Shown one piece after another: positions 10,824-22,126 of a stretch of DNA of 64,000 nucleotides. This DNA is from Hsuehochloa calcarea (Eukaryota > Streptophyta > Magnoliopsida > Poales > Poaceae). The notes beneath the pieces were generated by a model. It was not told where the DNA came from, ran no database searches, and was given only the letters and a program-made list of their open reading frames with translations. The stretch lies in contig CM070609.1 in the NCBI GenBank assembly GCA_036346395.1, positions 51,904,777-51,968,776 of the forward strand, read 5' to 3'. Position numbers and translations under genes: made by a program. Within the stretch, counting starts at the first letter, position 1; each line of letters starts with the position of its first letter.

Positions 10824-13800
10824 ATGGTGAAGTATTCCACTAAGCCGCATGTCTTCGATGGGCTCGACTATACCTATTGGAAGAATCACATACGTGTCTA
10901 CCTTCAAAGCGAAGGTCAAGCCATATGGGAGGTTGTTCGAGCCCCGCTCGTTTTTCCCGAGGTTGCTATGCTGACTTCAGCGGCCCTCTTGGCTAACAAC
11001 CATTAGGCAAAGAACCTCCTATATGCCGGACTTAGTAGACATGAGTATGGTAGGATTTGTCAGCTTGAGATCGCGCGTGAGATTTAGCACACCCTCGAAA
11101 CCTACCATGCGGATTCGTCCCAAATCAAGTAAGTGCGTCAAACGGTCTTCAAGCTAGAATACAACAAGTTCGAGATGCGTCATGGAGAGAGCATTGATGA
11201 TGTATTCACTCGCTTCAACAAGGTGCTCAAACAGTTGAGAGCGATCGACATTGAGTAATCTCAGTCTGAAAATGCTACCCATCTCTTGGCTGCAATCAAC
11301 ACCAAGGAGCGGGACTTGAAGGCTACCGCTATTGAGGAAAATGTCAATCTCTCTAATCTCACTTTGGAGTAACTATATAGCAATCTCAAGACTCATGAGA
11401 TCAAGAGAGTTGATCATCCTAAGAAGGAGAACATGGCTTTGTAGCAGACCCTCTCAAGAGATCTTCTGATGGTTTCTTTGAATCTTCTTTTGGATCTTCA
11501 CTTGCCTGTTTATTTGCAATCCATGAAGAGGAACTTGAGAGTATCCCTGAGCTTGTGTTAGCCCTTCTAGCTAAAAAATTCATACGGGCCTATAACAATG
11601 TGAGAAATAAGAAGAGAGGTGGTCCTGTGACATGCTATGAGCGTGGAGAGCTCTACCATATCCGGGCAAACTGCTCCAAGCTAAAAGAGAAGGGCAACCA
11701 CTAGGAGGAGAAGGCAGCTTGGAGGAAGCCTCATGGGAACACGCCTAAGTTTGATACTGCCAAGCTCATGAAGGCCGCTCACCAGGACCTTGCCGCTTTT
11801 GGAGATCAATCCATGAGCGATGTGGACTCCGGGAGCGAGGAGGACAAGGAGGAGGAGTTCCCTCAAGACAAAAAGAAAGGGAATATATAGAACTTCACCG
11901 GCATGTGCTTCATGACCGACTCCACCGACATCGTTGACATCGATGAGGTACCTCCATCCTATGATATTCTCTCTGCTAGATGTGATACCATCTATGAGTA
12001 ATTGCTTAGCTAGGATAAAGCGTTAGAGTTCACTATGGCTAGGAATAAGGTCTTAGAGTCATAAGTTGATAATCTCACACTAGAACTTGTGGATGCTAAG
12101 AATCTTGATGTTGATGAATATTCATTCTGCCATACTTTACACTCTGAACTTGCTATACTGCAAACTACTCATGATATTGCCTTGCACCAACTAGAAAATG
12201 CTAGGACTGAACTAATTGAAGTTAAAAATATTTCATGTGAAAAATGCTTAGAATCTAGTAAGTTGGTCACTTTTGATAAGGCTGAGTTTAGCACTTGCTC
12301 TTTCTGCTTAGAACGTGAACATGAAGTAAATGACATTTTAGAAGCAGACTGAGCTAAGAATGCCAAGCTTAAAGACCAAATTAATTATGCTTTCTGTGTT
12401 TAATGTGAAGCCCTTAAGCTTGAAGTTGCTATTCATAAGGAGAGGCATGCTAGAGCCATTAAGGGTAAAACTTGTGAATCATGTCTTAATCTTGAAAAGA
12501 AAATAGAATATTTATCTCAAGGATACTTTAGAAAATTCTCTAAGGGTAAGAAACAATTAAATATGATTCTTGACAAGTCCAAACTCCTTATAACAAGCAA
12601 GGGTTAGGATACAACTTTGCCTTAAACAAGTCCAAGCCAAATATCACTCAAGTCTTGAAAAATGGCTTAGTTGAATTCAAAATTCAACTTGCAAAAACCC
12701 TCTTTAAATCTGCAGGCTTTGCCCAACCATCCGTTGAGTCAAAAGTTGCTGCTCCCAGTGGTATCAAGAACCATTGCACCTATTGCAATTTGCTTAAGTT
12801 CTATTGGCGTAGGTTGAAAATGCTAGGAAAAATCATGCTAGAATTTCATCTCATCAACCTAGAGCCTTCATGAGACATGGTCATCTAGAAAAGAAGAAAC
12901 CTGGACTAGGATTTGGTTCACATACTCATCATCATCATGTTCCTAGACAGGATGCATCTCATGTTCGTGTAACCATCTCTCATGATAGAACCTCAAGTAG
13001 GATTAAGGATAATAATTCTGCTTTTTATACTACTCGCAGATGTGTGTCTCAGTACTGGGTTCCTAAGTCATGTTTAACTAAATCTACTATTGAGACACAT
13101 CGATCTTTTGTGCCTTGATTTTCTGGATCGCCACATGACCGGGGACTCAAGATGGTCTATCTCCTTCACGCGGTCGAAGAGTGATGACTTCATCACCTTT
13201 AGAGATGATACACAAGGGCGGATTGAAGGAACATGATCGTTCAGGGTAAACGACAAGTTCATCGTTAATGATGTCGCCCTTGTGGACAAGCTAAGTTACA
13301 ACTTGCTTTCTGTTTCGCAGCTTCTTGATGACGACTATAAGACTAGATTTAAGAAAAATATTTGTCGTGTGCTTGATTCAGTTGGTGAGCTTATTTTTGG
13401 GATTTTTAGAGTTGGTAGGGTCTTTGGAGCTGACTTTTCTGAATCTCTTGCTGGTTCACTCCAGTGTTTGATTACATCTTCTTTTGATTTCTGGCTTTGG
13501 CACCGTCGTTTGGGGCACATTGGTTTTGATTATCTGACGCGAGTTAGCAGCCTTGATCTCATAAGAGGTTTACCCAAACTCAAACCTGTCAAAGATGTTA
13601 TGTGCGCCCTATAGGCATGGCAAACAAGTTGCTACCTCCACCCTTCATTGACTATAGTCATGACTGATGGACTAGGACAGTTGCTTCACATGGATACTAT
13701 TGGTCCTGCTAGGGTTCGGTCAGCCGGTGGCAAATGGTATATTCTTATCATAGTCGATGATTTTTTTGAGATACTCTTGGGTGTTCTTTCTTGCTTCGAA

Positions 13801-16528
13801 GGATGAAGCTTTTGATCATTTTCACGATCTTGCTCTTCGTTTGGCTTTTGAACTACATGGTGCCCTAAGAGTGATTCACAGTGACAATGACACAGAGTTC
13901 AAGAATGTCTCATTTGCTTCTTTTTGTGCTGAGCGTGGTATTGAGCATCGCTAAAATAATTTATTCTCTTCTCCACTAAAAGTTGGAATTATTTTATTTA
14001 AACGTAATGCCCTCAACAAAATGACATGGTGGAAAGGAAGAATGGAACCTTAGTCGAGCCCATTCTTTTTCCCGCTTGGCTAGGTGATGCTAGATGAGTG
14101 TAGCACTCGAGGAGGTTCCCTCGGCGCAGTGAAAGCTATTGATCTCTGACTTGTCGATTGCCAATCGTATCTTCTTAAGACCGTCTTTGGGCAAGACATC
14201 ACATGAGCTTCGGTTTGGTAGAAAACCCTATGTTTCTCATTTTTGAGTTTTTAGAGCTAAGTGTTTCATTCTCAATACAGGAATTCTAGATAAATTTGAA
14301 TCAAGAACTTTTGATGGTTTATTTCTGGGTTATCCTACCAAATTGTAATAAACTCTATGCTTATTAATAAATACGCTGGATATGTTTGTGATAACATTTT
14401 TGTGACTGTGTACACTGAAAATCCTGGACTAGTGTTTGAACACAGAGAAATCGGGATCCTTCGTTCCCGGGTTCGACATATTGGCAATCGTATCTTCTTA
14501 AGATCGTCTTTGGGCAAGACATCACATGAGCTTCGGTTTGGTAGAAAACCCTATGTTTCTCATTTTTTGAGTTTTTGGAGCTAAGTGTTTCATTCTCAAT
14601 ACAGGAAATCTAGATAAATTTGAGTCAAGAACTTTTGATGGTTTATTTCTGGGTTATCCTGCACATTCGAGGGGTTTTGGATTTTTAATATTGAGACTAA
14701 CGTTGTCCAGGAGACATGCAATGTCACTTTTGATGAGACTAGCCCTCGAGCTATATAAGATATTTCAGGTAACACACAGGTGACGGAGACCATCTTTTTA
14801 GAGGAAGATGATGGAGTCGATGATGCTCTTCCACTTGTTGCTGACACTCCTATTCCAGCTCAAGAATCTGCTTCGACTGCTTCACCTCTAGTTGAGGCTC
14901 ATGCTGCATTTTCGTCATCAGTAGTACCTGCGGAGGTCGAAGAGATGCTATGTCCCCCGGGTGCTCCACTTCACATTCAAAGGCGTCACCCTCCGGATCA
15001 GATGATTGGTCATCTTCATGAGCGAGTCACTCGCTCCAAGTATCACGATCCGAGTCTTTACTCTCATTCTGCATTTGTTGCTTCTTTCGAACCCCGCGAT
15101 ATATCACATGCTTTATCTGATTCTACCTAGTAGAGCCTCCTAGTGGTCATAATGTGGTAGGAACCCGTTGGGTGTTCAAAAACAAACAAAGTGGGGATGG
15201 TTCTGTGGTTATCCCAAGGCTAGGTTGGTAGCTCAGGGTTTTAGCCAAGTTGAAGGGGTTAGACTTTGATGAAACCTTTGCTCTTGTTGCTAGATTAGAA
15301 GCCATTCGTCATTCTGCTTGTATTTGTTACATCTAAGGGCTTTAGACTGGACCAGATGGATGTCAAGTGTGCATTTCTGAATGGTTATATAGAGGTAGAA
15401 GTGCATGTTAGGCAATCCCAAGCTTTGAGAATTCCAAGCACCCATATCATATTTTTAAGCTATCCAAAGCCTTGTATGGTTTTAAGCAAGCCCCAGAGTC
15501 TCGTATGATAGACTTAAAACCTTCTTGCTTAAGAATAAATTTGAGATGGGTAAGGTAGACAAGACTCTATTCATTCTTAGGCATGGCAATGACTTCTTGC
15601 TTATTCAGATTTACGTTGATGATATTATCTTCGGTGGTTCTTCTCATGTTCTTGTTTCTAGTTTTTTGAGACCATGTCCAAGGAATTTGAGATGAGTATG
15701 ATGGGAGAGCTCAACTACTTTCTGGGGCTTCAAATCAAGCAATGCAAGGAAGAGATCTTCATCCATTAGATAAGCACACTAAGGATCTGCTCAAGCGCTT
15801 CGAGATGGGTGATTGCAAGCCGATCGCCACTCCCATGATGACTTCGACTGCTTTTGATCCAGATGAGGAAGGCAAAGCCGTGGATCAACGAGAGTACCGC
15901 AGCATGATCGGCTCCTTTCTGTATCTGACGACATCAAGACCGGACATCCACTTCGCTGTCTGCCTCCGTGCGAGGTTTCAGGCGTCTCGGTGAACTTCAC
16001 ATCGCCATGTCGTCAAATACATTTTCAGGTACCTTCACTCTGCCCTCCAGTATAGCATTTGGTATTCCTACTCTTCTTCCTTGTCCATTCAGGGTTTTTT
16101 ATTCTGATTTTGGGGGCTGTCGGCTAGATAGGAAGAGTACTTCAGGCAATTGTCATTTCTTAGGCACTTCTCTTGTCTCTTGATCTTCTAGGAAGCTGAA
16201 TATGTAGCTACCGCTAGTTGCTGTTGTTAGATTCTGTGGATGGTGTCCACTCTTAAGGGCTATGGGTTAACTTTTGCTAGTGTTCCTCTACTGTGATAAC
16301 ACTTCAGCCATTAATATTGCTAAGAAGCTTGTGCAAAATTCTAGGACCAAGCACATAGACATTCGTTATCACTTTCTTAGAGACCATGTAGATAAGGGTG
16401 ATATTATGCTAGAATTTGTGGAGTCCGAGACTCAGTTAGCCGATATCCTCACCAAGCCGTTAGACCCAACTAGGTTTGCCACCTTAAGGAGTGAGTTAGG
16501 GGCAATTTATCCCTATGGGTTGGTTTGA
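10824..16528 (+). pseudogene. copia-1 gag-pol pseudogene
   Basis: gag starts at ATG 10824 (MVKYSTKPHVFDGLDYTYWK), typical of copia gag N-termini, but stops at 11004. A zinc knuckle near 11633 has lost its second cysteine (CYER...H...C). The GAG-pre-integrase motif is near 13490 (FWLWHRRLGHIGFDYL). Integrase pieces follow: IIVDDF near 13750 and HSDNDTEFKN near 13880. RT pieces run from about 15150, with YVDDIIFGG near 15615. RNase H ends the frame with YCDNTSAINIA near 16290 and KHIDIRYHFLRDHV, then a TGA at 16526. Frames shift repeatedly and internal stops are frequent. A 177-bp internal duplication lies at 14160-14660. Confidence 0.85.
14160..14660 (+). repeat. Direct duplication (2 x 177 bp) inside copia-1 integrase
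   Basis: Copies at about 14160-14336 and 14484-14660 are nearly identical and encode the integrase C-terminal stretch (HELRFGRKPY region). They are separated by 147 bp of unrelated sequence. The related region of copia-2 near 25990-26130 has one copy. It is a local rearrangement of this element. Confidence 0.85.
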
Positions 16529-18165
16529 GGGGGAGTTGGTCCCTTTCTGAGCTTTCCTTATTCATCTGATCCTTCCTTGATATGTTTCTGAACCTGTTGA
16601 TCTTTTTAGGCTTTTAAGTCTCATTGTATTTTATTGCATTCATATGAAATTTACAAAAAAAATGCATTCTAATATAAGCTTTATTGCTTGTCTTTTAAAT
16701 TGATGAAGTTTTGCTTATTACCCTCTTGAGCTTTAGTATTTCAATTTTTGCTCAATATCACGTTTATTCCTTTGACTTGCTAGAATTATCATGCTTTCAC
16801 ATGTGTAGCTAAGTCTTTGCTAAATGAGCCAGAATTTTAAGACAACTTGAACTAAAAATTACAATTTGTGGATCTTTTAACTAGTTGTACAATTAGTGAT
16901 CTTTTTGTAATATTGGCCCTGTCAAAATTGCTTTGTTAGCTCTTGAATCTAGGATTAAACATCTCTTAAGATTCTTGTTCTTTTGTGAATCTAAAAACTC
17001 TTGTGCAAAATGAAAAATCAAATTTTGAGTTTCTCATGTGATTAAATTATGCCAAACTATTCTCACGAGACTGCATGTGAAAGACATGAATTTGGAGATA
17101 GTTTGATGATCCAAACGATCTCATGGGGACTGTTTGTCAAAATTGACATGAACCTTAAGATTTGTCACACTGGTTGAAGCTTAGGAAGAGTTTGTGGATG
17201 GCTTCTAGTCAAGAATATTCTTCACTAAGATAGGCCATTAATCAACATCAATATTTATTGCAAATAAAAACTATTATAAAAATTGGGTGATTGAGGTACT
17301 TTGAGCAAAATTATTCAAATTTGTGACTTTTTATCTCTAGGAAGATCTTTGTTAGTTTCTTGATCTCACATTGACATTCTAACATGACTATTATCACTTT
17401 AGGATATCTGTTGATGAGCTTGCTAATTTTGAAGCGTTGCTTAAATTGTTACAATTCATCGCTTTATCTTGAGCCTTCTAGCTTAGTTTTGATATATATA
17501 TTTTAACATGATCTTGCTATCATTTCTAGGCTTGGTATGTATTGAGTAATAGTAGAAATGCTAGCTTATTTTTTCGGGTAATCTACAAAGCTTCTTGTAC
17601 TCAAAATTGAAAAGTTAAACAAATGAAGCCACTCCTTTGCATTTCATGCATGCTCTTTCTTATGTTTCTTCATCATTTTGGCACTTGTCATCTCTGGATG
17701 AGAGAAATAAGTGATTCCTTGATGACTTCATTGTCAAAGGGGGATATCACAAAAATAGATGGGGAGCCTTTTGGAGAAAAAGGGAGAAAATAAAATTTTC
17801 TAAAAATTGATGATCATAGTGAGGGGGAGCATTTAGTTCGCATTTTTATGCCCTTATTGTCATTTCTAAACTTGAATTGCAATTCTTGGAACTTCACAAT
17901 GATCACAGGTCAAATTGAACAATTGTTCTTTTATAAGGACCTTAAGTGAGATTTTTGACTCTTCTTCGGAAATTGAAGCTTTCTCACTTTCTTTTGTCTT
18001 ATCTCACTGGCCTATGCTAATCTGAAGCAAACTTGGTCATTTCCATTGCGTTCACTTGCTTTTGGACCAAGTTGTGCCTTTGCGCTAAAACGTCGATGAT
18101 TTTTGTTTTCAAACCTTAAACTTACATTTTTGAGAAATTGTCATTGTGTTCATTAAGGGGGAGAT
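16529..18165 (+). other. copia-1 3' noncoding tail
   Basis: About 1.64 kb without a sustained ORF lies between the RNase H stop and the polypurine tract. It opens with a purine run (TTTGAGGGGGAGTTGG at 16526) that resembles an internal polypurine tract. copia-2 has a tail of similar length after its RNase H, which is a feature of long-LTR plant copia lineages. No envelope-like ORF survives. Confidence 0.6.
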
Positions 18166-20118
18166 TGTGGATATCATGGGGTTATGCTCATGATCTTAGG
18201 ATGATGTTATAATTGGCAATGGCGTTGAAGGTTTGTCGAATCACGCGTTTTTGGCAAAGTTCAGTCTTTGTCAGTCGTTGGTGGTCGATCACCAGGACGG
18301 CGATCCGACGGCCGGCCGTGTGGCGGTCGACCGCGGACCTTAGGCCTAGAGGCTAACGGTCAGACCGGCCATGAGCGGCGGTCTGACCAGCCAGTAAGTG
18401 TCTTTGAATTTGGAGCTGGACCAAAAATTGAGGGTATAGGTAAGAGAGGGATTCTCCTACACTTGATCTCATAATTTGTGGAGCTTCGAGTCAAAAGTTC
18501 TATTCGTTTGAAATTTTCAAAGAGGTTTCGGATTTCTAGGGACGAAATTTGGCTAAGTCCCTTACTGGGCGGTCAGATCGGCCTTGGTTGGCGGTCTGAC
18601 CGGTTTTGACTTGTTCGTCGGCCTTCTTGTCGGTGATGTTTATTGGTTAGGTCAAGTTCAAGGGTTTCAGTGCATATGTGTTGCATGATGCATGTTTTGA
18701 CTAACGTGGGTCAAGTTGCGAAGAACTTATTTTCGGAATCAATTTCGTTGTCTATTGTTGTGCAGGAAGCTTGGAGATCAACGATGGTCAACGGCGAGGA
18801 TGATCGGGACTAGGCTTGGAGAGCCGTGGTTCAAAATGATTGAGGATATCGGGTGAAGTCATTTGATTCGGGCATGACGCAAAATAGACAAGGATGACCG
18901 AACGGGAAGGTCGAAGCGACGGGTTGCATCAAGCGGCGCAGGGGTCGGTGCAAGTGCCATGGTGGTTTCGGTGGGAGCCGGATGGGAGAGACTTGCCGAC
19001 ATGAAGAGAGCCGTTGATCAATCTTCACGTGGCAGAGCATGGGATTACTTCATGAAGTTTGTACTCGGTCTTTGGAGAAGGATTGAGAAGGGGTATTTTG
19101 GTAACTTCACCAAAATACCACCTTGATGGCTTTTGGCTAAACCGCGGCACAAGACGGTGCAAGGAAAAGTGGTTTAGGTCAAGAGAAGATGAAGATGACG
19201 CTTTGAAATACGTGCGTGAGTTAAACCCATTTGTGTGTGGGCTTAACGGGTGCCCATTAGGAATATTCTTCTAGAAGCTAGTCTCCACTATAAATAGGGG
19301 AAGGCGCTGGTTATGCACCTCCTAACCCTTGTGTTTGAAGAAACTCTAGTTTGTGTTTGGAGAGAGGTGGTGGAGAGGTTACGATTCTAGAGAGTTGGAT
19401 TGATTGTCTGCTCAAGTGTTGAGTATTCATCCTCCGTGATGAAGTGGTTGTAAACCAATATCTATCACAAATCAATCCAAGCAAGATTTCTCAAGATGAT
19501 CTTCTTATTGTTCTTGCTCTCTATTTTGTAATTTTGTGGCTTTCTTTGATCCTTCAGTTTTTCTTTGATTTCTGGCCTGGATCTTGCTTGCTGTGACATG
19601 TGAGAATACATCTAGGATCATCTTGATCATCTTTAACCCACGAGCAAGTTTTTGGATCATATTTTGGTTTTAACTCGGTTTTGGAGCAACCTTCACTCAA
19701 ACAGAAAAAGTTCCGAACTTTGACAAAAATCTTCGTGATCCTTTATTGAAATAGGTTCTTGACATCCTAGAGAAGGTGTGTTCCAAGTTTCATGAAGTTT
19801 GGAGTTGTGGATCAAAAGTTAGACTTATTTGTGATTTCATTTTTGGACTGGATTTTACTGTTAATCGTGTTGTAGGTCAGACCGCCCATGTTGAGAGGTC
19901 TGACCGCCCAACTCATTGTGAATTGAGTTTTTTTTTTTATGTTTTTGGTTGTTTTACTTTGGGTTTCGATTGGATTCAATACAAGTCTTCCACTATGTTT
20001 GTACTTTGATCTTCATAGCTCTCATAGCTATTGGAGTGAAAAACTTATTGAATCCGATCAAGATGAAAAAGAGATTGTGCTCCTATTCGACCCCGCTAGT
20101 CGTCGTTTTGGTCCAACA
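18166..20118 (+). repeat. copia-1 3' LTR (1953 bp)
   Basis: It starts TGTGGATATCATG directly after the purine tract AAGGGGGAGAT and ends GGTCCAACA. A TATA box (CTATAAATAGGGG) is at about 19288. Palindromic repeats of the GGTCNGACC type occur at about 18288-18605 (upstream of TATA) and 19873-19912 (about 206-245 bp before the LTR end). TGATG follows at 20119-20123. Confidence 0.9.
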
Positions 20119-20435
20119 TGATGTTTCACAACAACACCTCCAAGGTATCCACATGTACGAGGCAGGGATACCACGCGCTGGAGTGCTAGCGCCGGTAGCG
20201 TGGTATGAGGAAGGCGTAGTTGTTAGGGTTTTGGGTGTTCTTCTAAAGATGATCGCACCCCTTGCCACCACCCCTATATTTATATGCATCCATAATAAGT
20301 CCCGTACTTGAGGCCCATTAGGAACTTGTGGCCTACAAGAATTCGGATCACCATCCAAATCAAATCCCAGCCCTTTAAGTGTGCGACCCTAGGTTCATGT
20401 GTAATCGATTGTGACTCAGAAATTCTTTTCCGACT

Positions 20436-22070
20436 TGAGAGACCATGTGAGAGGTCCTCCACTCTGAGTGATGAGTATTTGACAAGTGTGTTGATTAGAT
20501 TGAGAGTTGAGGTTTTCAGTTTGACTGCTTTGGTTGAGTCGGAAATCGGAACTACTGTGTATGGAGCGGAAGTTCGATTAATCGAACTACCGGTGTTGGA
20601 AAAAGGAACTTCCGATTTACAGGTTTTGGTTTGGTGAAGAGAATCGGAACTTCCGCACATGGGGTAGCGGAGTGTCCGATAATACTGGTATTGAGATTCC
20701 TCTGAGACGAAAATCGGAATAGAATTTTTGGACGTGCGGATGTTAGAAGATCGGAAGTTCCGCGATGGTAAGCACGGAACTTCCGATAATTCGACAAGTG
20801 CGGATGTTCGAAATCGGAACTTCCGCTGTGGTAATTGCGGAACTTCCGATTGTGTCCAGAACTGTGCAGAGAAGATTATTTTGTGGATTTTGATCTTGTA
20901 TGAGTTTGAGTCTTATACAAATGTTGATGCTATGTTATTGTGCAATGCTATGTGATGTGTTTTTGTGCGTGTTGATTGCGCAGGCATCAAGATGGAGTCG
21001 TGGCGAGACACGTGGACCGGACTAGGCGCTGAGGGGCGTTGAGGTCGAAGCGGTGGATGTGTCGAAGACGGCGTGAATCTTGAAGCGGTTGCGAGTCGTG
21101 CACAACAAGGTGTACGGAGGCTTCGGAAGGTGCGCAAGGGGCGAAAGGGTCTTTTCATAAGCGGCAAAAGTGGAGGCGGTTCCGTTCGGGTGTAGCGGGC
21201 TTAATGGGTTGGAGGCCCATTAGCCAAGGCTATAAATAGGGAGAACCACGGAGTTAGGGTTAGACCTTTTGATAGAAAATTAGGTTAGCTCTAGAAAAGG
21301 GTGTGTGTTGCCTTTTGAGAGTTTGTTGGTTTTGAGAGAATAAATGAAATCTCTTGTAATCTTTCCTCTGTGTTTCCACTTGTAAACGTTTGATGTCTAT
21401 CAATGAAACTCTGAGTCCTTGATTACATGCTTATGCCTCTCTTTATTCCCTCTCTGTTCATGTTGAATATCTAGGGTTTTGGCATATATTTTGTTTCGTT
21501 TTATGAAATAGCATGAAACTTCATATCTAGAATCGTTTTGGTATTGCTATTACTTCCTCAAAGTTTCATGCTCTAAGAATCGAGAATCTAAGCTTATTAT
21601 TGTTTTTGGTCTTTCTTGCCCCTTCTTCAAGAAATCCGATTTTGGCTTATTTGTTGAATCTTTGGTTGCGATTCTTCTCCATAAGGTCAAGATGGTGTTT
21701 AGGATGATGTCCTGTAAAACTTGACCTGAGAAGAGCATTCAAGATTAAGTAGTTTGGATTTTTGGGCAAAAACCAGAGCTCATTCTTGATCGGGATAATC
21801 GAGCTTCCGATTTTGTGCAATGAGTACATAGCGGAACTTCCGCGCTATACACTGCGGAACTACCGCAAGCGGAACTTCCGCACTCTACTGCCCGGAACTT
21901 CCGATTTCCAGAAGAACAGCCTGAAACTTGTTTTTGATTGTTTGATCTTGCTTCATTTACTTTCTTTAGATCTTCAGAGATCTTTGTAGGCTAGTTTTAA
22001 ATACATTAAAGGGGAGTATTAATTTTTAAGGCACCATTCACCCCCCCTCTATTGCCATTTCGGTCCTTCA
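20436..22070 (+). repeat. copia-2 5' LTR (1635 bp)
   Basis: It starts TGAGAGACCATGTG and ends TTTCGGTCCTTCA. The TATA box TATAAATAGG is at 21231, giving a U3 of about 0.8 kb. About a dozen copies of the palindrome CGGAACTTCCG or CGGAAGTTCCG (some degraded) fall in two clusters, 20548-20850 upstream of TATA and 21785-21905 downstream. The end region carries the CACCCCCCCTCT tract common to this LTR type. Confidence 0.95.
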
Positions 22071-22072
22071 AT

Positions 22073-22115
22073 TGGTATCAGAGCCGGTTAGCTCTTCTTG
22101 ATAGATCTTAACCGG
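22073..22115 (+). promoter_or_regulatory. copia-2 primer-binding site and following stem-loop
   Basis: TGGTATCAGAGCC at 22073 is complementary to initiator tRNA-Met. CCGGTTA (22084-22090) and TAACCGG (22109-22115) form a possible 7-bp stem with an 18-base loop. It lies between the primer site and the gag ATG at 22127. Confidence 0.85.
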
Positions 22116-22126
22116 TCGGTTGAGCC

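Larger units (their letters stand above)
9043..20118 (+). mobile_element. Ty1/copia retrotransposon 'copia-1', decayed
   Basis: Order: head-truncated 5' LTR, tRNA-Met primer site, gag, protease/integrase, reverse transcriptase, RNase H, a 1.6-kb noncoding tail, polypurine tract (AAGGGGGAGA before 18166) and 3' LTR. gag-before-INT-before-RT order defines the copia superfamily. The coding region is broken by many stops and frameshifts, so it cannot move by itself. It is inserted in the Angela-like LTR; the flanks TCATG (in the displaced copy) and TGATG (20119-20123) look like one diverged target duplication. The long LTRs and long 3' noncoding tail resemble the SIRE/Maximus type (inference). 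Confidence 0.85.

Noticed and set aside
20308..20660. Frames of about 110-126 codons at the start of the copia-2 LTR
   Set aside because: They run across the boundary between two LTRs and recur only because the LTR is repeated; no domain.
20548..20850. Heat-shock elements suggested by GAA/TTC pairs in the copia-2 LTR
   Set aside because: The palindrome is GAA-N-TTC with one central base; heat-shock factor sites need two bases between the inverted units.
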